Shown: positions 48,889 through 57,488 of the stretch, one piece after another | Numbering within the stretch: position 1 is the stretch's first letter | How the letters are laid out: every line of letters starts with the position of its first letter | Assembly (NCBI GenBank): GCA_964588285.1 | Contig: CAZPNX010000001.1 | Coordinates: forward strand, 211,069 to 275,068 | DNA: 64,000 bases | Direction: 5' to 3' | Source of the DNA: CAZPNX01 sp964588285 | Lineage (GTDB): Bacteria; Edwardsbacteria; AC1; EtOH8 | Translations under genes and position numbers: made by a program | Notes under the pieces: generated by a model | Databases searched by the model: none | Told to the model about the DNA's origin: nothing | The model's input: only the letters and a program-made list of their open reading frames with translations

Positions 48889-49608
48889 TTAAACCAAGCG
48901 AGCTATGCGGCTTTCCTGCATAATGGGCACGGTTTCGGTGCTGTCTATTCTCGAGCAATAATCGATGTCGTCCTTGAATCCCAGTTTGGCCAGGTAAGCT
49001 CCGTGTTGGGTTTTAAGCAAAGCCCGGGCCAGGTTTTTCCGATGCTTGCGGAATAAAAAGACGGCAGCCTTGGAGCTGTCGCTCAGGTCCATGGCCTTGT
49101 CATCGGCCAACCTGTCGGCTATGGCTCCGGCACAAAGCAGATCCTCCAGAGAGAAACGTCCCAGCTTGCCGGAGCAGACCACGACCGCCTGGCTGCCCCC
49201 CTTGGCCAGCAGCCGACAGACGGCCGAAACATTGTTGAAGCAGGCCACTGCCGTCATATTGGTTTGCTTTATCCCGGCCAGGACAGCCGTCCCGTTGGTG
49301 GTGGCCATGATCAGTGTCTTGTCTTTTACCGTCTCAGGCCGGAATTCCAGGGGCGAGTTGCCCAGGTCGAATCCTTCTATCTTCCGGCCGTCCCTCTCCC
49401 CGCAGAGCACGACATGGGATCGGCCCAGGGTCTCGGCCAGCCGGCTGGCCTCCTCGACGCTGGCGCAGGGCACGATCTCCCGGCAGCCGGCATCCAGGGC
49501 CGCGGCCATGGTGGTCGAGGACCGCAGCACATCCACCACCACCACCGTCCGACCGGCCAGAGCGCCTTCGACGGCCTCGGCCGGGACCATCAGGGTGTCC
49601 AACACCAT
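48889..49608 (-). CDS. comB: 2-phosphosulfolactate phosphatase family (ComB)
   Basis: The product is 239 aa. ComB features are VVVVDVLRSSTTMAAALDAG, CGERDGRKIEGFDLGNSPLE, the TTNGT motif in LIMATTNGTAVL and DDIDYCSRIDSTETVP. In coenzyme M synthesis ComB dephosphorylates phosphosulfolactate, but many bacteria carry it without the rest of the pathway, and none of ComA or ComC-E is in this window. It starts 3 bp after the pilT stop. Confidence 0.9.
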   Translation of the reverse strand: MVLDTLMVPAEAVEGALAGRTVVVVDVLRSSTTMAAALDAGCREIVPCASVEEASRLAETLGRSHVVLCGERDGRKIEGFDLGNSPLEFRPETVKDKTLIMATTNGTAVLAGIKQTNMTAVACFNNVSAVCRLLAKGGSQAVVVCSGKLGRFSLEDLLCAGAIADRLADDKAMDLSDSSKAAVFLFRKHRKNLARALLKTQHGAYLAKLGFKDDIDYCSRIDSTETVPIMQESRIARLV

Positions 49609-49611
49609 GCC

Positions 49612-50727
49612 CTAACTCTTGACCCCCTCGAAGGCGCCCCAGCCCCGGCCGTCTCCGGTGGACTCGATGCCCTTGAGCCTCAGCTTGAACTCGTCGGGGT
49701 TGGTGACGCTCTGGATGGCCGTCTCGTAGGTTATCAGTCCCTCCTTGTAGTGGCGCATGATGGATTGGTCGAAGGACTGCATGCCGTACTGGGTGGTGCC
49801 CTCCTGGATGAGCTGCGGTATCATCAGGGTCTTGACCGGGTCCAGCAGGTAATCCTTGACCGTCGGGGTGTTGATCATCACCTCCACCGCCGGCACCCTC
49901 CCCTTGCCGTCGGCCCGGGGCAAAAGCCGCAGCGAGATCACCCCCACCAGGGTGGCCGCCAAAAGAACCCGGACGTGCTCGTGCTGGTGGGGCGGGAAGA
50001 AGGAGATCACCCTGTTGATGGTCTCGGTGGCGTTCAGGGTGTGCAGGGTGCTCATCACCATGTGCCCGGTGTCGGCCGCCTGGAGCGCGGTCTGCAGGGT
50101 GTTCTTGTCCCGGATTTCGCCTATCAGGATGAAGTCCGGGTCCTGCCGCAGCACGTGCTTCAGGGCCGAGTTGAAGGACAGGGTGTCGGTGCCCACCTCC
50201 CGCTGGCTGATGATGGACTTCTTGTCCCGGAACAGAAACTCGATGGGATCCTCGACGGTGATGATGTTCCGGCTGTCGGTCTCGTTGACATGCTCGATCA
50301 TGGAGGCCAGGGTGGTGGATTTGCCGGAGCCGGTAGTCCCGGTCACCAGCACCAAGCCGCGGTGCTGCAGGGCCAGGTCCTTGATAATCACCGGCAGGGA
50401 AAGCTCGTCCACCTTCTTGATGGAAACCGGAATGGCCCGCAGGGCCAGGGCCACCGAGCTGCGCTGCATGTAGACGTTCACCCGGAAACGGCCCAGCCCG
50501 GCGATGCTGATGGCGAAGTCCAGCTCCTTCTGGTCGGCGAAAACCTGCTCCTGGCCCTTGGGCATCAGCTGCAGGGCCACCTGCCTCAGCTCCTCGGGCG
50601 AGAGCGACGGCTCGTTGAGAGGCTGCAGGCTGCCGTGGATCCGGAAGACCGGCGGCATGCCGGATTTTAGGTGGAGGTCGGAGGCGTTGTCCTTGACCAT
50701 CCGTTCCAAGGTGCGTCTCAGGTCCAT
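49612..50727 (-). CDS. pilT: Type IV pilus retraction ATPase PilT
   Basis: The product is 371 aa. The N-terminal domain reads NASDLHLKSGMPPVFRIHG. The motor has Walker A VTGTTGSGKSTTLASMI, the Asp box EDPIEFLF, the Walker-B region DFILIGEIRDKNTLQTALQA, and the His box GHMVMSTLHTLNA. It depolymerises type IV pili, giving twitching and DNA uptake; PilT needs the pilus made with prepilin peptidase (found at 38.4 kb). It lies between efp and comB with 3-bp gaps. Confidence 0.97.
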   Translation of the reverse strand: MDLRRTLERMVKDNASDLHLKSGMPPVFRIHGSLQPLNEPSLSPEELRQVALQLMPKGQEQVFADQKELDFAISIAGLGRFRVNVYMQRSSVALALRAIPVSIKKVDELSLPVIIKDLALQHRGLVLVTGTTGSGKSTTLASMIEHVNETDSRNIITVEDPIEFLFRDKKSIISQREVGTDTLSFNSALKHVLRQDPDFILIGEIRDKNTLQTALQAADTGHMVMSTLHTLNATETINRVISFFPPHQHEHVRVLLAATLVGVISLRLLPRADGKGRVPAVEVMINTPTVKDYLLDPVKTLMIPQLIQEGTTQYGMQSFDQSIMRHYKEGLITYETAIQSVTNPDEFKLRLKGIESTGDGRGWGAFEGVKS

Positions 50728-50730
50728 CTT

Positions 50731-51288
50731 TTAAGCCCTTTCCAAGTATTTACCGGTCCGGGTGTCTATCTTCAGAACATCGCCCTGGTTGATGAACAGC
50801 GGCACCTGGACCACCAGTCCGGTCTCCAACTTGGCCGGCTTGGTGACCGAGGAGGCGGTGTCGCCCTTGAAACCGGGTTCGGTCTCGGTCACCGTCAGAA
50901 ATACGGAGAGCGGCACCTCGACGCCCAGCACCTCGTCCTGGCGGCTCAAGACCTGAACCTCCATGTTCTCCTTGAGGTATCCCTTGATGTCGTGGACCTG
51001 CTCCTCGGCGATGGGCACCTGCTCGTAGGTCTCCCCGTCCATCAGATAATAGAAATCCCCGGTGTTGTAAAGGTACTGCATCTTGCGGCGCTCCAGACGC
51101 ACCTCGGTGATGGCCTCGCCGGAGCGGAAGGTTCTTTCCAGCACCGCCCCGGTTCTGACGTTCTTGAGCTTGGTGCGGACAAAGGCGCCCCCCTTGCCCG
51201 GTTTGACATGCTGGAATTCGACCAGATAAAAGAGCTGGCCCTCCAGCTCCAGAGCCATGCCGTTTCTGAAATCAGCAGTGGTGGCCAC
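50731..51288 (-). CDS. efp: Elongation factor P
   Basis: The product is 185 aa, the standard length, with three beta-barrel domains: FRNGMALELEGQLFYLVEFQ, then QYLYNTGDFYYLMDGETYEQ, then the C-terminal signature KLETGLVVQVPLFINQGDVL. The tip Lys is K32 in KPGKGGAF, so a lysine-type (EpmA- or unmodified-type) EF-P. It relieves ribosome stalling at polyproline; the TPR protein upstream in the same string is very proline-rich. Confidence 0.97.
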   Translation of the reverse strand: MATTADFRNGMALELEGQLFYLVEFQHVKPGKGGAFVRTKLKNVRTGAVLERTFRSGEAITEVRLERRKMQYLYNTGDFYYLMDGETYEQVPIAEEQVHDIKGYLKENMEVQVLSRQDEVLGVEVPLSVFLTVTETEPGFKGDTASSVTKPAKLETGLVVQVPLFINQGDVLKIDTRTGKYLERA

Positions 51289-51304
51289 TATGCTTGCCCC
51301 CGAT

Positions 51305-52447
51305 TTATTTAACAGCGATAAGTTTTTTAGTGGAATTGCTGAATATCCGGCAGCCCTTCCCGGTCACCGCCACCAGGTCCTCGATGCGCACCCCGCCCCA
51401 GCCGGGAAGATAGACGCCCGGCTCGACCGTGACCACGTGGCCGGGTTGGAGCAAATCCTCGGATGTTTTTCCCAGCCGCGGACCTTCGTGCACCTCCAAC
51501 CCCACCCCGTGACCCAGACCATGGCCGAAATATTTTCCATAACCGGCTTCTTCGATCACCTGGCGGGCGGCGGCATCGGCCGTTTTGCCCTTCACCCCGG
51601 GCCGCACCGCCTTGAGGCCCGAAGTTTGGGCCTGCTGCACCAGTCGGTAGATCTCGATGTGCCTGGCCGTCGGTTTCCCGAGGCAAACCGTTCGGGTCAT
51701 GTCCGAGCAGTATCCCTGATGGCGGGCTCCGAAGTCCAGCACCAGGAAATCGCCGCGCCTCAGCCTCCGGTCGCCCGGCTGGGCGTGGGGCAAGGCGCCG
51801 TTGGGACCCGAGGCCACGATGCTGTCGAAGGACGGCTTGTCGGCGCCGAACTTTCTGAGGTAATAATCGAGCTGGTTGGCCACGGCCCGCTCGGTCAGGC
51901 CCGGTTTGATAAACTTGACAATGGCCGAGAAGGCCCGGTCGGCGATGGCGGCCGCCCGGCCGATCTTGGCCAGCTCGCCTTGATCCTTGGTCTGCCTGAC
52001 GGCCTCCACCAGGCCGGCCGTCGGCTTCAGTCGCTGCAGGGAAATGTCTCTGGCGATCCTTTCCAGCTGGGAACAAAGCAGGCGTCCGGATTCATAGCCG
52101 ATGCGGCGCGCCCGGCCTATGGACGGCAGCTGGAGCAGGTCGTCTAAAAGAGCATTTTTAATGATCACCGTGCGGCCGGCCCTGACCTCGCGTTTGGCCT
52201 GCTCCTGGTAGCGGAAATCGGTGAAAAAAACTGTTTCCCTGAGTGAAACCCAGAGCAACCCGGAGCTTCCGCTGTAGCCGCAAAGGTACCTGACATTGGG
52301 CAGTCCGGTTACTACCATCCCCTCCAGTTGCTGGCGGCGCATCTCCGATCTGACGGCCGAGATCCTTTTATCGTATGGTATGGGCATCTTAACCATTCGG
52401 CAGTTGAAGGATTGAAGATGAGGGACCGGAGCGGGGGCCGCAATCAT
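51305..52447 (-). CDS. M24-family Xaa-Pro aminopeptidase
   Basis: The product is 380 aa. An N-terminal creatinase-like domain (GLPNVRYLCGYSGSSGLLWV) precedes a pita-bread catalytic domain with all metal ligands: DFGARHQGYCSDMTRT (two Asp), GHGLGHGVGLEVHEGP (His), TVEPGVYLP (Glu) and GGVRIEDLV (Glu). It removes N-terminal residues before proline. The ATG at 52447 overlaps the TPR gene's TGA (ATGA); ATG at 52387 (MPIPYDKRI) would give a more typical N-terminus. It is usually found next to efp, as here. Confidence 0.95.
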   Translation of the reverse strand: MIAAPAPVPHLQSFNCRMVKMPIPYDKRISAVRSEMRRQQLEGMVVTGLPNVRYLCGYSGSSGLLWVSLRETVFFTDFRYQEQAKREVRAGRTVIIKNALLDDLLQLPSIGRARRIGYESGRLLCSQLERIARDISLQRLKPTAGLVEAVRQTKDQGELAKIGRAAAIADRAFSAIVKFIKPGLTERAVANQLDYYLRKFGADKPSFDSIVASGPNGALPHAQPGDRRLRRGDFLVLDFGARHQGYCSDMTRTVCLGKPTARHIEIYRLVQQAQTSGLKAVRPGVKGKTADAAARQVIEEAGYGKYFGHGLGHGVGLEVHEGPRLGKTSEDLLQPGHVVTVEPGVYLPGWGGVRIEDLVAVTGKGCRIFSNSTKKLIAVK

Positions 52448-53760
52448 TTCTGGATGCTGTTGAGCCAGGCCTGAAAACTGGAGACTGCGTTTTCCTTGGG
52501 TTCCTCAGCCTCAGGGGCGGAAGGCTCCGATTCGACGACGGATGTTTTCTGCGGCTCGGCTTCAGCCTGAGGTGCCGGCGGCGCCGGAGGCTCTTCGGCA
52601 AAAAGGGCGCTCAGGGCGGCGGCGGCCGGCTCCTCTTCGACACTTTTCTTGGTTTCCTCGATGGGGAAAACCTTTTCCAATTGGAGCGGCTCCGGAGCGG
52701 GGCCGGCCGGAGCCGGCTCGGCCACGGCCGCCAGCTTCTCCATCTCAGCAAACATGCCGGTCAGCTCCACTGCCTGTGCCTCCTCTGTTTTAACCTCCTG
52801 GGCCTCGACGGCCGGCTCGGGGGCTGGAGGAGCGGATATTTCCGAAGCGGCAGCCAGTTCCAATTCCGGGCCGGGGGTCAATTCAGGAAAAGCCTTGGCT
52901 AAAAGTTCATCCATCCTGCCCTTGTAGGCCTGGTTCTCCGGCTCGGCCGCGATCAGCTGGCGGTAGGCCTCGACCGCCTTCTCGTAGTGCCCCTGCGAGG
53001 CGTATAGCTCGGCCAGGGTGGCAGTGACGCCGCCGGCCGCCTCCTCGGCAACAGAAGTCTCTAAACCTTTTTTCTCGTCTCCGGCCGCAGGAACCGGCTG
53101 GGCAGGTTCGGCTGTTTCCGGAATCTTAAAGGTTTCACCCACACCGGGAAACGCCTCGGTTATCGGCTCGATCTCCAGTGGCGCCGAAGCCGCCGAAGGC
53201 GGAGCCTCCGGTTCCTGAACTGTCGGCCCTGCCGCTTCCACTTCCGTTGCCGGCATCGGCTGGGGTTGCACCTCGGGCTTGATCCCGGCAGAGCCGTCCG
53301 GCTCGGGTTCGGGTTCCGGCCTCGATGGCGCCGGCGTCTTCAGGGCGCCCTTGAGGTTCTCCACCTTTTCGGCGATGTCGACGTTGGTGGGATCCAGGTC
53401 CAACACCATTTGATAGTACTTCACCGCCTCGGAATACATGTTCTGCCGCTCGTGGGTCTCGGCCAGCAGACGATAGCCCACTATGTTCTGGGGATCGTTC
53501 CTGATGGTCAATTCGAATTCCTCTCGGGCCAGGGCATACATCTTCTTGGCCATGTAGCACCGGCCCAAGATAAGATGAGCCACCGCATACTTGGGATGAA
53601 TCTCCAGTCCCTTCTTGGCGGTGTCGATGGCCTCGTCGAACATGCCGCATTTGCGGTAGGCATCGGCCAGCTGGGCGAATACCCTGGACTTGGGATCGGC
53701 CACCAGCTTTTCGGTCAGCTGTTCGATCTCCGGCAGAAGGTGTATTTTTTCGTCGGCCAT
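52444..53760 (-). CDS. TPR-repeat protein with Pro/Glu/Ala-rich region
   Basis: The product is 438 aa. Three to four TPR units lie at ~15-130 (SRVFAQLADAYRKCGMFDEA; AVAHLILGRCYMAKKMYALA; IVGYRLLAETHERQNMYSEA). A long low-complexity segment rich in P, E and A follows, with one more TPR at ~250-280 (ATLAELYASQGHYEKAVEAY), another acidic-proline stretch and a short conserved end (VSSFQAWLNSIQK). No signal peptide is present, so it is cytoplasmic. Such proteins act as scaffolds, but the partner is unknown. It heads the operon that includes efp, pilT and ftsK. Confidence 0.85.
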   Translation of the reverse strand: MADEKIHLLPEIEQLTEKLVADPKSRVFAQLADAYRKCGMFDEAIDTAKKGLEIHPKYAVAHLILGRCYMAKKMYALAREEFELTIRNDPQNIVGYRLLAETHERQNMYSEAVKYYQMVLDLDPTNVDIAEKVENLKGALKTPAPSRPEPEPEPDGSAGIKPEVQPQPMPATEVEAAGPTVQEPEAPPSAASAPLEIEPITEAFPGVGETFKIPETAEPAQPVPAAGDEKKGLETSVAEEAAGGVTATLAELYASQGHYEKAVEAYRQLIAAEPENQAYKGRMDELLAKAFPELTPGPELELAAASEISAPPAPEPAVEAQEVKTEEAQAVELTGMFAEMEKLAAVAEPAPAGPAPEPLQLEKVFPIEETKKSVEEEPAAAALSALFAEEPPAPPAPQAEAEPQKTSVVESEPSAPEAEEPKENAVSSFQAWLNSIQK

Positions 53761-53870
53761 TTTCTGTCTCCAGAAATGATGGTCTTCGGGCGCCGCATAA
53801 CTTTATAGCCCCGCCCGATGATACCTTGGGCGAAGCGGCATCGGCCCGCCCGCATTAATAGGGATTCCTC
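53760..53870 (-). promoter_or_regulatory. Short structured leader of the TPR operon
   Basis: The ~110-nt leader from the promoter to the TPR ATG contains CCGATG...CATCGG closing a GC-rich stem (about 53844-53817) and two GGGCGG runs. This would be a compact hairpin. Nothing identifies it as a known element. Confidence 0.3.
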
Positions 53871-53877
53871 TAGCTAA

Positions 53878-53906
53878 ATTATAAGGGCAAGCCCCTTGTT
53901 TGTCAA
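53878..53906 (-). promoter_or_regulatory. Consensus sigma70 promoter for the TPR-efp-pilT-ftsK string
   Basis: On the minus strand TTGACA (53901-53906) and TATAAT (53878-53883) are both exact, with a 17-bp spacer that itself contains AAGGGGCTTGCCCT, a short dyad. Confidence 0.8.
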
Positions 53907-53927
53907 TAATAAAGTTGGCCTAAGAGT

Positions 53928-54962
53928 CTAAAGCAACAATCTTTTACGGAGCGAGCCGAAAGGCGGCCGCATCACCCCTTTCTCGGTTATCAGGGCCGTT
54001 ATCAACCCGGCCGGAGTGACGTCGAAGGCCGGATTATAAGCTCTGGCGCCCCCACCGGCGATGGAGGCGCCTCGGAGGCAGGTGACTTCGCATTCTGGGC
54101 GATGCTCGATGGGGATGCCGTCCCCGCTTTTAAGCCCAGGGTCTATGGTCGAGGTGGGCGCGGCCACATAGAACGGAATCCGGTGGTGTTTGGCCAGCAC
54201 CGCCAAACCGTAGGTCCCTGTCTTGTTGGCGAAATCGCCGTTGTCGGCAATGCGATCGGCGCCCACGATGACGCCCTGGATCTCTCCTTTGGCCATCAGG
54301 CCGGCCGCCATATTGTCGCAGATGAGAACGGCCGGAATCCCCATCTGATTGAGCTCCCACATGGTAAGCCTGGCTCCCTGCAGCAGGGGGCGGGTCTCAT
54401 CCACATAAACCCTCCTGATCTTGCCCCAGGCATGGGCAGTGGCGATGATCCCCAAAGCGGTGCCGATGCCGCCGGTGGCCAAAGCCCCGGTATTGCAGTG
54501 GGTCAGCGCTGCCGAGCCCCTGGGCCACAGCCCGGCCCCGTGTCTTCCGATGGCGGCGCAGAGGGCCGCATCCTCGGCATGGATCCTCCTGGCCTCGGCC
54601 AGCAGCCGGCCGGGAATCGCGGATTTCTCGGCCCGACCGCCGGACGCCATGCTTCGGAATAGTTTCTCCATACGGTCCAAAGCCCAGAACAGATTGACCG
54701 CGGTCGGCCGGGTCCTGGCGATTTTCTTCCTGGCTTTCTCGAAATCGCGCTCCACGTTTCCGGCGGCCGAATGTCGCAGCGAAAGCGCCAGGCCGTAGGC
54801 CCCGGCGATGCCGATGAGCGGCGCCCCCCTGACGGCCAAATGTTCTATGGCCCGGGCCAACTGTTCGACTCGGCGGCATCGAAGGTAGACGGTCCGATGG
54901 GGCAGCCGCCTCTGGTCCAGCACCCATAGCTGTCCGTTTTTCCAAACGATGGGTTTTATCAT
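53928..54962 (-). CDS. mtnA: Methylthioribose-1-phosphate isomerase (eIF2B-like)
   Basis: The product is 344 aa. MtnA features are VRGAPLIGIAGAYGLALSLR, LTHCNTGALATGGIGTALGI, YVDETRPLLQGARLTMWEL, and the catalytic region VGADRIADNGDFANKTGTYG with FYVAAPTSTID. It isomerises 5-methylthioribose-1-phosphate in methionine salvage. No other salvage gene is nearby. It overlaps the maf stop and ends the rfbD-gmhA-ybbR-tsaD-maf string. Confidence 0.96.
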   Translation of the reverse strand: MIKPIVWKNGQLWVLDQRRLPHRTVYLRCRRVEQLARAIEHLAVRGAPLIGIAGAYGLALSLRHSAAGNVERDFEKARKKIARTRPTAVNLFWALDRMEKLFRSMASGGRAEKSAIPGRLLAEARRIHAEDAALCAAIGRHGAGLWPRGSAALTHCNTGALATGGIGTALGIIATAHAWGKIRRVYVDETRPLLQGARLTMWELNQMGIPAVLICDNMAAGLMAKGEIQGVIVGADRIADNGDFANKTGTYGLAVLAKHHRIPFYVAAPTSTIDPGLKSGDGIPIEHRPECEVTCLRGASIAGGGARAYNPAFDVTPAGLITALITEKGVMRPPFGSLRKRLLL

Positions 54963-55570
54963 CCAATGGCTCCTGAAAATCTTGCCAACATGCGGTCCAG
55001 GAGGGCCAGGGGCAGTCCCACTATGTTAAAATAGCATCCTTCCACCCTGGCCACCAGCAGCGCCCCCCGGCCCTGGATGCCGTAGGCCCCGGCCTTGTCC
55101 CAAAACTCGCCGGTGGTAAGATACCAACGGATGCGGCTGTCCGTCAAACGCCTGAATTGAACCGACGAAACCTGGCAGCCGGCCAGCCTTCTGCCCTCGG
55201 CCCCCATCAGGCAGATGCCGGTTATGACCTGGTGCCTCTTGCCGGAAAGCAGCTTCAGCATCCTTAAGGCCTGGGCCCGTCCGGCCGGTTTCCCCAGCAG
55301 ATGGCGGCGGTAGCTGACCACGGTGTCGGCCGCCAGGATGACGCGCCCGCCCAGCCGCCCGTCACAGGACAGGCTCACCGACTCGGCCTTTCTGACCGCC
55401 AGCGCCACCGCCATCTGTTCGGGGCCAAGCCCGGAACAGGCCGCCTCATCTATATCCGGCGCCTTGACGATAAAATCGGCCCCCACCTGGCGCAGCAGCT
55501 GGGCGCGCCTGGGCGAGGCTGACGCCAGGATGATTTTCGGCCAATTCAGGCCTGACGGAAGATAGGCCAT
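54959..55570 (-). CDS. maf: Maf-family nucleotide pyrophosphatase
   Basis: The product is 203 aa. Maf motifs are IILASASPRRAQLLRQVGAD, the catalytic base region VILAADTVVSYRRHLLGKP, and DKAGAYGIQGRGALLVARVE. It hydrolyses modified or canonical nucleoside triphosphates (dTTP, UTP, modified UTP/CTP depending on subfamily). The usual FKVxxPxIDE motif reads FIVKAPDIDEAAC. Its start lies 25 bp inside tsaD. Confidence 0.95.
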   Translation of the reverse strand: MAYLPSGLNWPKIILASASPRRAQLLRQVGADFIVKAPDIDEAACSGLGPEQMAVALAVRKAESVSLSCDGRLGGRVILAADTVVSYRRHLLGKPAGRAQALRMLKLLSGKRHQVITGICLMGAEGRRLAGCQVSSVQFRRLTDSRIRWYLTTGEFWDKAGAYGIQGRGALLVARVEGCYFNIVGLPLALLDRMLARFSGAIG

Positions 55571-56571
55571 CGGCCGCGCGAAGCCACTATATGTTCAACC
55601 GGCCCCGAAAGGCCGCGGCTGTGGAGACACCAGCCGTTCCAGGCCACCATGGCTGCATTGTCGGTGCACAGGACCGGATCCGGGATCACCAGCTTTATTC
55701 CGTTCCGCTCCGCCATCTTCTGAAAGCGCCGCTTGAGCTCGCTGTTGGCCGCCACCCCTCCGGCTACTGCCAGGGTGCGGCATCCGGACTTCTCCAATGC
55801 CCGGCCGGCCTTCTCCTCCAGGACGTCGATGACCGCATCCTGAAAGCCCCGGCAGACGGCGTCTGTTTCGGCCGGCGTCAGCCGGGCGGGATAATCATCT
55901 CCCTTGGCCAGCAGATGGTTCAAGACCGATGTCTTCAGCCCGGAGAATGAGAAATCCAGGCTGTCTTCGGCCAGCATAGCCCTGGGGAAATGCGGTATCT
56001 TCCCGGCCGCTTGGGAGGCCTGGCGCTCGATGGCCGGACCACCCGGATACCCCAGATCCAGCATCTTGGCCACCTTGTCAAAAGCCTCGCCGGCGGCATC
56101 GTCTAAGGTTCGGCCTAAGAGAGACATTTCGTTTCCAGGGCCGACGTAAAAAAGTGAGGTATGGCCGCCGGAGACGACCAAGGCCACCATCGGCGGCTGT
56201 AAAGAATGATCCTCAAGAAAGGCGGCCCAGACATGGGCCTGGATGTGATCGATGGTGATGAACGGCTTTCCTAAGGCAAAGGCCAGGGCCCGGGCAAAGG
56301 AATGGCCCACCAGCAGGGCTCCCAAAAGTCCGGGCCTGCCGGTGGCCGCCACCAGATCGATTGCCGCCAGTCCGCCGGCTGCGGCCACGGCCTTTTCGGC
56401 CGTGGCCGCAATTTTCTTCAGATGGTCGCGGGAGGCCAGCTCCGGCACCACCCCCCCGAATTCCCGGTGCACCTGTTGGGAATGGATGACGTTGGAAATA
56501 ATGAAGCCCCGGCTGTCGACCGCGGCCGCCGAGGTCTCGTCGCAGGAGGTCTCAATACCCAGGGTAATCAC
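55546..56571 (-). CDS. tsaD: tRNA threonylcarbamoyltransferase TsaD
   Basis: The product is 341 aa. Features are LGIETSCDETSAAAVD, the metal-binding histidines in the FITIDHIQAHVWA region (HIxxH), VALVVSGGHTSLFYV, TLDDAAGEAFDKVAKMLDLG and VAGGVAANSELKRR. It transfers the threonylcarbamoyl group to A37 of ANN-decoding tRNAs with TsaB and TsaE, which are not in this window. The start overlaps the ybbR stop (ATGA). Confidence 0.97.
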   Translation of the reverse strand: MITLGIETSCDETSAAAVDSRGFIISNVIHSQQVHREFGGVVPELASRDHLKKIAATAEKAVAAAGGLAAIDLVAATGRPGLLGALLVGHSFARALAFALGKPFITIDHIQAHVWAAFLEDHSLQPPMVALVVSGGHTSLFYVGPGNEMSLLGRTLDDAAGEAFDKVAKMLDLGYPGGPAIERQASQAAGKIPHFPRAMLAEDSLDFSFSGLKTSVLNHLLAKGDDYPARLTPAETDAVCRGFQDAVIDVLEEKAGRALEKSGCRTLAVAGGVAANSELKRRFQKMAERNGIKLVIPDPVLCTDNAAMVAWNGWCLHSRGLSGPVEHIVASRGRWPIFRQA

Positions 56572-57476
56572 CTGATAGTCACCTCGAAGGTCCGGGGGGC
56601 GGCGGCCATAAGCTCCAGCTTGTCGGGGAGCTCGATGACCGCCTGCAGCTGGTGGCTGCCCGGAGCCAGGCCTTTAAGGTCCAGAAAAACCTTGATATCC
56701 GTCGCTTTGGCCTCTTCCAGCAGCTGCTTGGGCCCGGAGATCACAACATCAACGGTACCCGGCGAGAAGCTGACCAAGTATCCGCTGCCTCGATTGGCCA
56801 GCGTCAGGGGAATATTACGGAAAAGTTTTTCCCCGGTTTTCTCAAAAAATAGGTTTACCCATACCGATTCCGGCTCGGTACGGTAGATCATTGTGTCGGG
56901 CAGGGCCAGACGGACCCGCCGCCGCTGCGTCTCCCTAAGCTCGTCTATTCTCACCGGTTCGGTGAAGACGGTATCCATCTGTAGCACCAGACGCTCCGGC
57001 CCCCAGAGGCGAACCGAGCAGGGCTCGGCCGCGGTTGAGTCGCTGATGATGAAGCCCTCGGCCGGCTGCCCGGCCAGGTCGGGAAACACCAAGACCGATT
57101 TATCCGCCAGCCTGTCCAGCTTGATCGAAAGTTCTGTCGGCTGAAACTCGACATGGACAGGTTCCAGCCCGAACGGCAGCACCAGAGGGCTTTCGGCCAG
57201 CTTGGCCGTCAGGCTCTTGATCCTTCGGTGGCCGGCGTCGACGACCACCCGCGGACCTTTGAACTTGAGGGCCAAAAGGTCCTTGCCCTTGGCGGTAATG
57301 CTGCAGGATGCCGGAGTCAGCCGGGAGGAGACCACCAGGTCCGGCGGAATATTGACAACCTCCACCGGACAGTTGAAGGCCACGGTGTACTCCCGTTCAG
57401 TGGCCGCATGCAGCCATAGGATGGCGGCCAGCAGCAGCGCCACCAGCCTGATGTCAAGCGACTTAAAAATATTCAT
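56568..57476 (-). CDS. YbbR-domain membrane protein (CdaR-like)
   Basis: The product is 302 aa. One N-terminal TM (IRLVALLLAAILWLHAATE) with the conserved W-L-H/F-A pattern is followed by about three YbbR repeats: EYTVAFNCPVEVVNIPPDLV, the middle region CSVRLWGPERLVLQM, and the third YLVSFSPGTVDVVISGPKQL. YbbR proteins such as CdaR regulate the diadenylate cyclase CdaA, usually encoded just upstream. No cdaA is adjacent here; gmhA takes that place. The gap after gmhA is 12 bp. Confidence 0.88.
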   Translation of the reverse strand: MNIFKSLDIRLVALLLAAILWLHAATEREYTVAFNCPVEVVNIPPDLVVSSRLTPASCSITAKGKDLLALKFKGPRVVVDAGHRRIKSLTAKLAESPLVLPFGLEPVHVEFQPTELSIKLDRLADKSVLVFPDLAGQPAEGFIISDSTAAEPCSVRLWGPERLVLQMDTVFTEPVRIDELRETQRRRVRLALPDTMIYRTEPESVWVNLFFEKTGEKLFRNIPLTLANRGSGYLVSFSPGTVDVVISGPKQLLEEAKATDIKVFLDLKGLAPGSHQLQAVIELPDKLELMAAAPRTFEVTIR

Positions 57477-57488
57477 TTCGAGTAGAGC

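Noticed and set aside
48889..49608. Coenzyme M biosynthesis locus
   Set aside because: Only a ComB homologue is present; without ComA or other steps the pathway cannot be claimed.
54959..56571. Frameshift between tsaD and maf because of the 25-bp overlap
   Set aside because: Both proteins have complete, family-typical ends; short overlaps are common throughout this window.
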